Below, piece by piece: positions 50,947-59,117 of a DNA stretch of 64,000 nt. Within the stretch, counting starts at the first letter, position 1; each line of letters starts with the position of its first letter. The notes beneath the pieces were generated by a model. That model ran no database searches, was not told where the DNA came from, and saw nothing but the letters and a program-made list of their open reading frames with translations. The DNA comes from Bacteroidia bacterium (GTDB taxonomy: Bacteria > Bacteroidota > Bacteroidia > JADZBD01). The stretch lies in the NCBI GenBank assembly GCA_020852255.1, contig JADZBD010000005.1, forward strand, positions 1-64,000. The letters run 5' to 3'. Made by a program: the position numbers and the translations under genes.

Positions 50947-51032
50947 GTAGAGTTAAAGATATAAATAACAGAGGAATAGTGGGTTGTGGGTAGTGGTTTT
51001 AAAGATTATGAAAACCGGATCATGAGGACGAA

Positions 51033-51040
51033 TATATTTG
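51033..51040 (+). promoter_or_regulatory. candidate -7 box for the four-helix-bundle gene
   Basis: TATATTTG fits TAnnTTTG, 4 bases before the ATG at 51045, implying a leaderless transcript if used. Confidence 0.3.
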
Positions 51041-51044
51041 AAAA

Positions 51045-51422
51045 ATGAAAAATAAAGATTTCAGAACCCTTGTTGCCTATCAGAAAGCTTTCGAACTGGC
51101 CGTAAGTATCCATCAGATAACACAAGGCTTTCCAAAAGAAGAAAAGTATTCACTAACAGACCAAATTCGGAGATCGAGCAGATCTGTATGTGCTAACATC
51201 GCTGAATCGTATAGAAAAAGAAGATATGTAAAACACTTTGTATCAAAACTAACCGACGCTGATTCGGAAGCAGCTGAATCTATCGTTTGGCTTGATCTCT
51301 CCCTCCGATTTGGATATATAAACGAATCCGTACATTCCGAACTTTCAGGCAATTATGAAGATATAGGACGACTCCTTAACTACATGATGTCTCATCCCGC
51401 CAAATTCTCCTCCCAACCTTAA
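51045..51422 (+). CDS. four-helix-bundle protein (S23 / 23S rRNA intervening-sequence family)
   Basis: A 125-residue helical protein with the family pattern: FRTLVAYQKAFELAVSIHQI near the N-terminus, FPKEEKYSLTDQIRRSSRSV and CANIAESYRKR (about residues 26-60). Members are small homopentameric bundles; some are encoded in intervening sequences of 23S rRNA genes, but in Bacteroidota many are free-standing and of unknown function. Directly after its stop lies the tandem repeat at 51442-51711, an association worth noting. A role in nucleic-acid or recombination processes is speculation. Confidence 0.85.
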   Translation: MKNKDFRTLVAYQKAFELAVSIHQITQGFPKEEKYSLTDQIRRSSRSVCANIAESYRKRRYVKHFVSKLTDADSEAAESIVWLDLSLRFGYINESVHSELSGNYEDIGRLLNYMMSHPAKFSSQP

Positions 51423-51441
51423 TCCCTATATCTGACAGCCT

Positions 51442-51711
51442 ACTGCCAACTTATTTACTGCCAACTTATTTACTGCCCACTTATTTACTGCCCACTTTTT
51501 TACTGCTCACTTTTTTACTGCCCACTTTTTTACTGCCCACTTTTTTACTGCCCACTTTTTTACTGCCCACTTTTTTACTGCTCACTTTTTTACTGCCCAC
51601 TCCCTTACTGCCAACTTATTTACTGCCAACTTATTTACTGCCAACTCCCTTACTGCCCACTTTTTTACTGCCAACTCCCTTACTGCCCACTTTTTTACTG
51701 CCAACTGCCCA
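51442..51711. repeat. 15-bp tandem repeat, about 18 copies
   Basis: Head-to-tail 15-base units, consensus ACTGCCCACTTTTTT, with variants ACTGCCAACTTATTT, ACTGCTCACTTTTTT and ACTGCCAACTCCCTT. Units run without interruption from 51442; the last is irregular. Variant units are grouped (AACTTATTT at both ends, CACTTTTTT in the middle), suggesting expansion by block duplication. The minus strand stays open through the repeats (VGSKK-type pentapeptide), which follows from the unit being a multiple of three and need not mean coding. Confidence 0.95.
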
Positions 51712-51747
51712 GTTTTTTACTACTTTAGTCCTCCTAAAATCCTCCCT

Positions 51748-52740
51748 ATGAGCGTATTGGTCAACAAAAAATCGAAGGTTATTGTACAAGGCTTTACCGG
51801 TTCTGAAGGCACCTTCCATGCAGGACAGATGATTGAATACGGAACGAATGTGGTGGGTGGCGTTACCCCCGGAAAGGGCGGTTCCACTCACCTGGGAAAG
51901 CCGGTTTTTAATACAGTAGCTGAAGCGGTAGAAAAGGCCAGAGCCGACGTCTCCATCATCTTTGTCCCCCCCGCATTCGCAGCCGACGCCATCATGGAAT
52001 CCGCCGCTGCGGGAATCAAAGTGATCGTTTGTATTACAGAGGGAATTCCCACCAAAGACATGATCCAGGTGAAAGAATACCTGAAGGATAAGAATTGTCG
52101 TCTCATCGGTCCCAATTGTCCCGGTGTGATCTCCGCCGGAGAAGCCAAAGTGGGAATTATGCCCGGATTCGTTTTTAAGAAGGGAAAAATCGGAATCGTT
52201 TCCAAATCGGGGACCTTAACCTATGAGGCAGCCGATCAGATCGTAAAAGCGGGAATGGGAATCTCTACTGCTATAGGTATCGGAGGCGACCCCATCATCG
52301 GCACCACCACCAAAGAAGCCGTGGAACTCTTTATGAACGATCCCGGTACCGACGCCATTGTGATGATCGGAGAAATCGGCGGAGGAATGGAAGCGGAAGC
52401 GGCACGGTGGATCAAAAAGAATGGTAAAAAACCTGTGGTGGGATTTATCGCCGGTCAAACGGCACCGGCCGGACGAAGGATGGGCCATGCAGGAGCCATC
52501 GTTGGTGGTAAAGATGATACGGCTGCGGCTAAAATGGCCATCATGAGAAGCTGCGGTATTAGAGTATGCGACTCTCCCGCTGTAATCGGAAAAACAATGG
52601 CGGCACTGCTGGAGAGCAAAAAGAAACCGAAAACAAAAGCAGGAAAGTCTCCCAAAAAGAAAAAAAACTCCCCCAAAAAAGCGGCCAAAAAATCTCCCGC
52701 GAAAAAATCACACAAGCCGGTAAAAAAGCGCAGAAAGTAA
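51748..52740 (+). CDS. sucD: succinyl-CoA synthetase alpha subunit with lysine-rich tail
   Basis: A 330-residue protein. Residues 1-290 are a normal alpha subunit: CoA-binding Rossmann domain ([29 protein letters not shown]), the ITEGIP and IGPNCPG segments, and the phospho-histidine in [11 protein letters not shown] (about residue 246). With SucC it makes succinate, CoA and ATP/GTP from succinyl-CoA in the citric acid cycle. The last 40 residues, beyond the usual end at MAALLESK, are almost only Lys, Pro, Ser and Ala with SPKK and SPAKK motifs like histone H1 tails. The tail is encoded partly by A-runs, but only this frame gives the regular pattern. A strong terminator follows; sucC is not in the window. 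Confidence 0.95.
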   Translation: MSVLVNKKSKVIVQGFTGSEGTFHAGQMIEYGTNVVGGVTPGKGGSTHLGKPVFNTVAEAVEKARADVSIIFVPPAFAADAIMESAAAGIKVIVCITEGIPTKDMIQVKEYLKDKNCRLIGPNCPGVISAGEAKVGIMPGFVFKKGKIGIVSKSGTLTYEAADQIVKAGMGISTAIGIGGDPIIGTTTKEAVELFMNDPGTDAIVMIGEIGGGMEAEAARWIKKNGKKPVVGFIAGQTAPAGRRMGHAGAIVGGKDDTAAAKMAIMRSCGIRVCDSPAVIGKTMAALLESKKKPKTKAGKSPKKKKNSPKKAAKKSPAKKSHKPVKKRRK

Positions 52741-52762
52741 TACGCACACACCTTCCCCGGTT

Positions 52763-52792
52763 AACCCTTCTTTGCAAACGAAGGGTTTTTTT
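52763..52792 (+). terminator. rho-independent terminator of sucD
   Basis: AACCCTTC and GAAGGGTT form an 8-bp stem with a 9-base loop (TTTGCAAAC), followed by a T-run. It lies 22 bp after the stop. Confidence 0.85.
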
Positions 52793-52797
52793 ATGTC

Positions 52798-52906
52798 TGT
52801 AGCTGTGTTACTACATGCCTGTAGCTGCCTTACTACATCGCTTGTAGTTGTTTTACTACATGATTTGTAGTATTATTGCTACATGGTTTGTAGTTGTTTT
52901 ACTACA
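52798..52906. promoter_or_regulatory. array of five TGTAG-N8-CTACA palindromes
   Basis: Five 18-bp palindromes TGTAG-N8-CTACA start at 52798, 52820, 52843, 52866 and 52889, i.e. 22, 23, 23 and 23 bases apart. The N8 spacers (CTGTGTTA, CTGCCTTA, TTGTTTTA, TATTATTG, TTGTTTTA) vary while the arms do not. The array ends 59 bases upstream of a -7-like box and about 96 bases before the start of the large T9SS gene, a position typical for an activator. The same palindrome occurs at 58469-58486 beside a NarL-type regulator. Confidence 0.8.
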
Positions 52907-52965
52907 ATTCGTCTCCCTTACAGGCTCTCCCGTCTAATAAATTCGGCCGGGCAGGATCGCTTGTT

Positions 52966-52973
52966 TATGTTTG
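52966..52973 (+). promoter_or_regulatory. candidate -7 box for the large T9SS gene
   Basis: TATGTTTG fits TAnnTTTG, 29 bases before the ATG at 53003. No good -33 TTG (TTCGG instead), consistent with a promoter needing an activator. Confidence 0.45.
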
Positions 52974-53002
52974 TATTACAGGTAATTACACCATTTAAAG
53001 GC

Positions 53003-56000
53003 ATGCGATTTCTTCCGTTCTTTCTCCTGTTGTTCGCCTGCCTGAACAGCCAGCCTCAATCCATAGCCAATTACAGCAATACACGGTCTACCGGCACGGG
53101 CTATTCTTCCATTTTTTCCACGGCCTTCGCCTTCCCTGCCTGGAGGAACACGGCAACTTATTCTCAGGATGATAACCGATCCTACCCGGTAGAAATAGGT
53201 TTCGATTTCTGGTATAACGGCACCCGCTACACCCAACTATGCGTTTCCACCAATGGGTTCATTGATTTTTCCTCTTCCACCGCCAACGGTACCGGTACAG
53301 GAGCATATGGTTACATAAATTCAGCCTTCACGGGCAACGGTTCCGGCACATGGAACAGCATCGCTCCCGTATACGACGATCTCACCGCGCAGGGCGGAAC
53401 CGATCCGCTGGGTAACAGCATCCGCTACCTGCTCAGCGGAACAGCCCCCAACAGGGTATTCACCATCGAATGGGTGAATATGGCGGTGTACCTGAATACC
53501 TCGCCATCGCTCAACTTTCAGTTAAAACTTTACGAGACCAGCGGAATCATAGAAATGAACTACGGAACCATGACACCCGGTTCCGCCAACTGGAGCTATA
53601 CCTGCGGTATTAATGCCGCCACGCTGAGCAACACCCCAAATGTGAATCAATTAAAAAGCCAGCAAAGTCCGAATTCCAACACCTTCACCAACGGAGAATC
53701 GAATAATCTCACGCCCCTTCCGGTTTCCAATTCACGGATCACTTTCACACCTCCTGTGCCCGCCCCACCCTCCGGTGCACTTTCATTCAGCAGCGTTACT
53801 TCTTCCGGAATGACGCTGAACTGGACCAACTGGGCAGTGAACGAAGTGGGTTACGCGATCTATAAATCAACCAACGGCACCGATTACTTTTTTGTGCAGC
53901 AAACAGCGGCCAACGCCACATCGGCGGCAGTAAGCGGCCTTCTTTCCTCCACCACCTATTACTGGAAAGTAATGGCCGTAACCGAAGGCGCCGTGAGCAA
54001 TGCGCTCAGCGGTACGCAGGCCACCATTTCCGGAGGCATAAAGATCTCGGCACAAACCGGCAACTGGCAGCAGGGAACTACGTGGTCGCCTCCGGGAATT
54101 CCGCAACCGGGAGATGATGTGATCATTAACAACGGACATACTGTAACCGTTAATCAGAGTGTAGATTGCAACAGTCTAACCGTAGGACAAGGAACTTCCG
54201 GCACACTGCAGATCGGAAATAATAATACGGTACGCGTGATGGAAGTAAACGGAAATCTCACGGTGAATTCCGGCGCCTCTCTGATCATCAATTCCGCTTC
54301 GAATACTACGCATCGCATGTTGTTACAAGGCAACCTCACCAACAACGGAACCATTGACCTGAACCGTGATGCCAACAGCAAATGTGATCTCCACCTCATC
54401 GGTACAGGAACACTTACATTCAGCGGAAGCGGAACGGTAAATGATTATAACCGCATCATTGTAAATATGGGAACTTCCATGGCAAACATCATGGAAATGA
54501 CCTGCAGCAGTTTCAGCGCGATCAATGGTTTTCTTTCTCTGAAGAACGGCACGCTGAAAGTTTCCATCCCCTCCTCTGTCACAATGGTTCCCTGGGCGAA
54601 CGGTGGTACCGACACGGTTTACACCAATGGTAAATTCTGGATGAATTCATCTACGGTAACAGCCAATGCCCTCAATACACTGGGATTACTTGGCGCCATC
54701 CGGATAAGTAACGGAATGCTGAATATCGGTGACGGCGCCAATGAAAACCTGATGGTGGTTGGGGGAAGCGTTCAGATCGAGAACGGCAATGTAAATGTTG
54801 CCGGGAGGTATTTTACGAGCGGCATCAATAATATCGCCAATTTCAATATGTCGGGCGGCACACTCACCCTCCCATCGGTAAGTTCTACCTCGAACATAGA
54901 TGCTCCGTTCCAGATCACCGGGGTGGGAAGTAATTTCCAGATGTCGGGCGGAACCATTCTGATTCCGAGGGAAGGCGGAACCGGTTCGGCGAATCTGGGG
55001 TTTGTGAATACAGGATCTTCCGGCGGATCTGTAACGGGCGGTACACTACAGATTGGGAACAGCACTACTCCTCTTTCGCAAACTATTTATATCAACAGCA
55101 GTTTTCCTGTCGGTAATCTGCTTGTGAACTCCGCTAACGCTTCGGCGGTGCTGATCACCAACGCGCTCACCGTTATCCAGAATGTGAACATTGCTGCTGG
55201 AATTTTAAACGCCAACAGCCGCAATATTTCTCTTGGTGGGAACTGGAGTGATGCCGGAACTTTTACCCCCGGTACCGACACTGTATTTTTCAATGGAACT
55301 TCCGGCACCCAGCTTATCATCAACGCATCCGGGGAAACCTTCGACCAGCTTCAGTTCAGCGGAGGCGCTTTGAAAGTGCTGAATTGTGCTGTCAGCACCG
55401 GACGCGACCTGATTATCGGCAGCGGTTGTACGCTGGATGTGAGTGCATCCAACCACTCCCTCTTTGTGAAGGGCAGCTGGATAAACAACGGCACCTTTAT
55501 GGCGCGGGGCGGAACGGTAGAAATGAATGGAACCACTGCCTCCATCCTGGGTGGTAGCACACAAACCACTTTCCGGAACCTTACCATCAGCAACGGCGCC
55601 GGAGCTGCGCTCTCCCAATCCCAGAAACTGGAAGGCACCCTGCTGCTGAACAACGGCACTTTTACCACCACCGGATTTAACTTCACCCTGCTCTCAACAG
55701 CCGCACGCACCGCCCGTATCGGCACTATTACCGGAGGGGATATCGTGGGAAATATCATTATGCAACGCTATGTGCCGAATGCACCAAACGACTGGCGTTT
55801 TATTGCCTCGGCAGTTACCGGCACGCATACCCTGGCAGAATGGTCAGATGATTTCATCATGGCCGGGTTCCCCGGATCTCAGTATCCGAATGACCCGGTG
55901 CCCAGTGTGTGGACCTATGACGAAACGGTGCCCGGCCATAAGGACAGTGGTTTTGTGGCCGCCACAAATATTACCAACCCGGTGGTTAACGGCAAAGGCT

Positions 56001-57817
56001 ACTGGGTATACATGGGACCCACCCCGCTCACAGTAGATATTACAGGGCCTCCCGGAAAATTCAATCACAGTTTCCCCCTGACCTTTACACTTACTGACAT
56101 TAATGATTACGACGGATGGAATCACATAGCGAATCCCTATCCCTCCTCCATTGACTGGGATTCACCCAACTGGAGCCTCACGAATGTGGATAATGAAATT
56201 TCCATATGGAATCCGAACACTCAAACCTATGCCCAGTATTCAGGAGGCGTTCCCATCAACGGAGGAAGCAATATCATTCCCAGCTCGCAGGGATTTTGGG
56301 TTCATGCCAACGCGGCGAATCCGCAACTTATTGTCTCCGAAAACTGTAAGTCTGCTACGGATACAGATTTTATTAAAATCAGTTCCCAGCAATTCACCAC
56401 CACTTACAACAACATACTTCGCCTGACATTAAGCGGTAATAATTACTACGATGAAACCGCGATACGCTTTACGCCCTCTGCTACGGATACCTTTGATGCT
56501 TCGTATGATGCCCATAAATTCTGGAGCCTGAGTTATGATGTTCCGCAGCTATGCACGAACCGGGGCGGACTGGAGTACGGAATTAACGCCCTGCCTGTTC
56601 CCACCCAGCAGATCAGCCTGCCGCTGGGAACCTATATCGGCTGGGGCTACAGCGGCACGTACACCCTGCGCAGAGACAGCACATGGAATCTTCCCAACAG
56701 TATGTGCGTAATTCTGGAAGACCTTCTTACAGGCACCATGACGGACCTGAGAAGCACAATCGGTTACACCACCACGATGTATGATACCATGACGGTTCCC
56801 CGTTTCATTTTACACATCGGGCCGCCCATCCGCAAAGAACGCATACATGTAAACTGCCCGGGCGGAACAAACGGAATGGCCGTTGCAGAAGGCCTGGGAA
56901 GCGGCCCCTGGGATTATACATGGAAGGATGGGAATAACATTGTGCTGCGTCAGGTGAACGCCATAAGCGGACCGGATACACTTCAGAATATCGGCGCCGG
57001 TATTTACACGGTGGAGATCAATGGCAATTCCGGTATCTGCGGTTTTCTGAGTGATACAATACAGGTAGAAGGTCCCCTGGCAATGAATATACTTAGCCAG
57101 GTTACGCATGAAAGCTGCAGCGGAACCGGTGACGGAAGCATACAGATTCTGCAGACGCTGGGAGGAACAGCGCCATATACTTTCCTCTGGTCGAATGCAC
57201 AAAGCAGCCAGAGCATTCAGAACCTGGCAGCCGGAAATTATACCCTTACTGTCACCGATGCCAACGGATGCACACAGAGCTTTTCCTTTACCCTGAACAG
57301 TAACGGCACCGTTGCCTCTGTGTTCAGCATTGCTTCCGACACACTCATACTTGGAAATGCACAGGCTGTATTTTCCAATTACTCCTCCGGTTTTAGTTCC
57401 TTCATCTGGGACTTCGGCGACGGATATCAAAACACCGTTCAGCTGAATCCCGTTCACACCTACACCCAGGCGGGCGTGTACACCGTTAGTCTTACTGTAA
57501 ATACCGTTCTCTGCAGCAGCAGCAGTACGGCCACAGTTATTGTATTGCCGGCCAATATAGGAACCGGCGAAATCGGGGCGTCCGGATTTATCATAAAATC
57601 CATTGATGCCGGAATGTGGGAAATCATTCTGCCTCAGGGACTGGAAGTAAACGCCTGTATGATCACTGATGTACTGGGAAGAACCCTCAGTGCGAATCAG
57701 CTGGAGTGGGTGGGAGTGAAAATAAAAGCAGACCTGCGGAATAGCGCCGCAGGCCTGTACTTCATCCGGCTCCTGACACCGGACGGAGAACGCACCATCC
57801 CCATAGTGCGTGAATAA
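53003..57817 (+). CDS. giant T9SS-secreted multidomain adhesin-like protein
   Basis: A 1604-residue protein. Signal peptide (MRFLPFFLLLFACLNSQPQS); N-terminal beta domain to about 245; fibronectin type III about 250-345 (GMTLNWTNW, VSGLLSSTTYYWKVMAV); a long beta-helix/autotransporter-like region about 360-930 with many Gly-Thr-Leu and Asn-Gly repeats; a region with ANPYPSSIDWDSPNWSLTNV (about 1045); a SprB repeat about 1365-1430 (ESCSGTGDGSIQI, GTAPYTFLWSNAQS, LTVTDANGCTQSF); a PKD domain about 1455-1515 (WDFGDGYQNTVQLNPVHTYT); and a divergent sorting domain at the end. The ATG at 53003 gives the signal peptide. Probably a surface adhesin or matrix protein exported by T9SS. Confidence 0.85.
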   Translation: MRFLPFFLLLFACLNSQPQSIANYSNTRSTGTGYSSIFSTAFAFPAWRNTATYSQDDNRSYPVEIGFDFWYNGTRYTQLCVSTNGFIDFSSSTANGTGTGAYGYINSAFTGNGSGTWNSIAPVYDDLTAQGGTDPLGNSIRYLLSGTAPNRVFTIEWVNMAVYLNTSPSLNFQLKLYETSGIIEMNYGTMTPGSANWSYTCGINAATLSNTPNVNQLKSQQSPNSNTFTNGESNNLTPLPVSNSRITFTPPVPAPPSGALSFSSVTSSGMTLNWTNWAVNEVGYAIYKSTNGTDYFFVQQTAANATSAAVSGLLSSTTYYWKVMAVTEGAVSNALSGTQATISGGIKISAQTGNWQQGTTWSPPGIPQPGDDVIINNGHTVTVNQSVDCNSLTVGQGTSGTLQIGNNNTVRVMEVNGNLTVNSGASLIINSASNTTHRMLLQGNLTNNGTIDLNRDANSKCDLHLIGTGTLTFSGSGTVNDYNRIIVNMGTSMANIMEMTCSSFSAINGFLSLKNGTLKVSIPSSVTMVPWANGGTDTVYTNGKFWMNSSTVTANALNTLGLLGAIRISNGMLNIGDGANENLMVVGGSVQIENGNVNVAGRYFTSGINNIANFNMSGGTLTLPSVSSTSNIDAPFQITGVGSNFQMSGGTILIPREGGTGSANLGFVNTGSSGGSVTGGTLQIGNSTTPLSQTIYINSSFPVGNLLVNSANASAVLITNALTVIQNVNIAAGILNANSRNISLGGNWSDAGTFTPGTDTVFFNGTSGTQLIINASGETFDQLQFSGGALKVLNCAVSTGRDLIIGSGCTLDVSASNHSLFVKGSWINNGTFMARGGTVEMNGTTASILGGSTQTTFRNLTISNGAGAALSQSQKLEGTLLLNNGTFTTTGFNFTLLSTAARTARIGTITGGDIVGNIIMQRYVPNAPNDWRFIASAVTGTHTLAEWSDDFIMAGFPGSQYPNDPVPSVWTYDETVPGHKDSGFVAATNITNPVVNGKGYWVYMGPTPLTVDITGPPGKFNHSFPLTFTLTDINDYDGWNHIANPYPSSIDWDSPNWSLTNVDNEISIWNPNTQTYAQYSGGVPINGGSNIIPSSQGFWVHANAANPQLIVSENCKSATDTDFIKISSQQFTTTYNNILRLTLSGNNYYDETAIRFTPSATDTFDASYDAHKFWSLSYDVPQLCTNRGGLEYGINALPVPTQQISLPLGTYIGWGYSGTYTLRRDSTWNLPNSMCVILEDLLTGTMTDLRSTIGYTTTMYDTMTVPRFILHIGPPIRKERIHVNCPGGTNGMAVAEGLGSGPWDYTWKDGNNIVLRQVNAISGPDTLQNIGAGIYTVEINGNSGICGFLSDTIQVEGPLAMNILSQVTHESCSGTGDGSIQILQTLGGTAPYTFLWSNAQSSQSIQNLAAGNYTLTVTDANGCTQSFSFTLNSNGTVASVFSIASDTLILGNAQAVFSNYSSGFSSFIWDFGDGYQNTVQLNPVHTYTQAGVYTVSLTVNTVLCSSSSTATVIVLPANIGTGEIGASGFIIKSIDAGMWEIILPQGLEVNACMITDVLGRTLSANQLEWVGVKIKADLRNSAAGLYFIRLLTPDGERTIPIVRE

Positions 57818-57823
57818 ACCAGA

Positions 57824-58357
57824 TTATTTAACAGCAGTAGTAACCGGAACGGTGGGTTCAGCCTGGGCAACAAAATTGAGTTGAGCCATGCGAACAAAAG
57901 CCGCATAATCCATATCGTGAGAAAAGAGGCGTGATGCTTCGTTGAAGGCGATCTTTTCATCAGGCATGGAAACCGACTGCGGGTCGTAGGTAACCACATC
58001 GGGAACAAGCTCCACCTGTTTCAGGAGCTGGTAGGCCATTTTCTGACTTACAGAAGCAGGCATCCATGTACTCACACTGAATTTACGGACATGGAAACCC
58101 TCGCTGCTTACAACAATGGTATAGTCCTTATCGCGCTGCAGCCAGAACCGGAAAAAATAGAAGTACTCGGGCTTCTCGGACGAGTACACGCAGGTTCTTC
58201 CATCATAGACTTCCACTTTCGTACCCTTGGGGGTTTTTTTGCCGTAAGTGATGTGAAGGGATACTTCCAGGCATCCGGCATTATTTATGGCATTGTCGCC
58301 GGCCTGGGAGGTTACAGTTCCGATAAGGATGAGTGCAGTAAGGAGAAGCGTTTTCAT
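57824..58357 (-). CDS. small secreted protein of unknown function
   Basis: A 177-residue protein with signal peptide (MKTLLLTALILIGTVTSQAG). The mature start, LEVSLHITYGKKTPKGTKVE then VYDGRTCVY, resembles the small carboxypeptidase-regulatory-like beta domains of Bacteroidota envelope proteins. The rest (PEYFYFFRFWLQRDKDYTIV) continues the beta pattern and ends in a helical tail. It converges with the giant T9SS gene (stops 6 bp apart) and its upstream region carries the same palindrome as that gene, so the two may be co-regulated. Confidence 0.6.
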   Translation of the reverse strand: MKTLLLTALILIGTVTSQAGDNAINNAGCLEVSLHITYGKKTPKGTKVEVYDGRTCVYSSEKPEYFYFFRFWLQRDKDYTIVVSSEGFHVRKFSVSTWMPASVSQKMAYQLLKQVELVPDVVTYDPQSVSMPDEKIAFNEASRLFSHDMDYAAFVRMAQLNFVAQAEPTVPVTTAVK

Positions 58358-58446
58358 GGTATGTTGTTTTTAGGTTTACGATGTGTTTGACAACACAAAG
58401 CAACAACATCCCGTTCCCGTATAAAATAGTAAACCCACAAAAATCA

Positions 58447-58486
58447 TGTAGTAATTTCCCCTCCCTCTTGTAGTAAAATTACTACA
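58447..58486. promoter_or_regulatory. TGTAG-N8-CTACA palindrome plus half-site
   Basis: TTGTAGTAAAATTACTACAA (58468-58487) is a perfect 20-bp palindrome containing TGTAG-N8-CTACA. A second TGTAG half-site begins at 58447, 22 bases to the left, the same spacing as in the array at 52798. It lies about 112 bases upstream of the gene at 57824-58357 and immediately after the response regulator stop. Confidence 0.75.
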
Positions 58487-58487
58487 A

Positions 58488-59117
58488 TCAGATCAGTTTA
58501 TGATCCACCGCGTAATGGGTCATGTCCGCAATCGTCTTGAGTCCTGTTTTCTCCATCACCCTGGCTTTGAAGGTGCTGATAGTGGAAACGCTGAGTGACA
58601 GGTTTTCTGCAATTTCCGAAAGGCTGCAGCCTTTGGCCAGCTGCATCATGGTTTCCAGTTCGCGGGGACTCAGTCCTTCGTGCGGCGCTATTTCCTCGGG
58701 GTTTTCGAGCATCTCCACCAGCTTTTCCGCCAGCTCTGCCGTTATGTATTTTCTTCCGCCCAGGAGGGTCCGGATCGCGTTCATCAGTTCCTTTTCAGAG
58801 GCCGATTTAGAAACATATCCCGAAGCGCCCTGCCGAAGTGATTTCACGGCCACCAGTTCCTCGGGGTGCATACTGTACATAAGGACAGGTACATTTTTAT
58901 CTTCACGTCTGATCTCAGACAGTACCTCCATACCTCCCCGGCCCGGCATATTTACATCCAGGATGATAAGATTCCATTTCCCATTTTGAAAAAGGCGGAG
59001 CGCTTCAGCAGAATCCTCCGCCTCCCTGATGGTAATATCACCCAGCTCATCGGTTAGCAATAGTTTAAGACCCCTGCGGATCGCAGAATGATCATCACAT
59101 ATCAACACTTTCTTCAT
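58488..59117 (-). CDS. NarL/FixJ-family response regulator
   Basis: A 209-residue regulator: receiver domain with acidic pair DD (8-9), phospho-acceptor Asp54 in IILDVNMPGRGG and the switch region ending YVSKSASEKEL; then a LuxR-type helix-turn-helix (LSPRELETMMQLAKGCSLSE, IAENLSLSVSTISTFKARVM). All phosphorylation residues are present. The gene overlaps the upstream histidine kinase by four bases (ATGA). A TGTAG-N8-CTACA palindrome follows the stop and five more precede the large T9SS gene, so it is the obvious candidate to bind them; that is inference. Confidence 0.93.
   Translation of the reverse strand: MKKVLICDDHSAIRRGLKLLLTDELGDITIREAEDSAEALRLFQNGKWNLIILDVNMPGRGGMEVLSEIRREDKNVPVLMYSMHPEELVAVKSLRQGASGYVSKSASEKELMNAIRTLLGGRKYITAELAEKLVEMLENPEEIAPHEGLSPRELETMMQLAKGCSLSEIAENLSLSVSTISTFKARVMEKTGLKTIADMTHYAVDHKLI

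Noticed and set aside
51442-51711. CRISPR array
   Set aside because: Units are only 15 bp with no spacers, and no cas gene is near.
51631-51891. Minus-strand frame through the 15-bp repeats encoding VGSKK pentapeptides
   Set aside because: Openness follows from a repeat unit divisible by three; the frame begins inside sucD and has no other coding sign.
52798-52906. CRISPR-like or terminator array
   Set aside because: The palindromes are 18 bp with 4-5 bp between them and no T-runs; spacing and placement fit protein-binding sites better.
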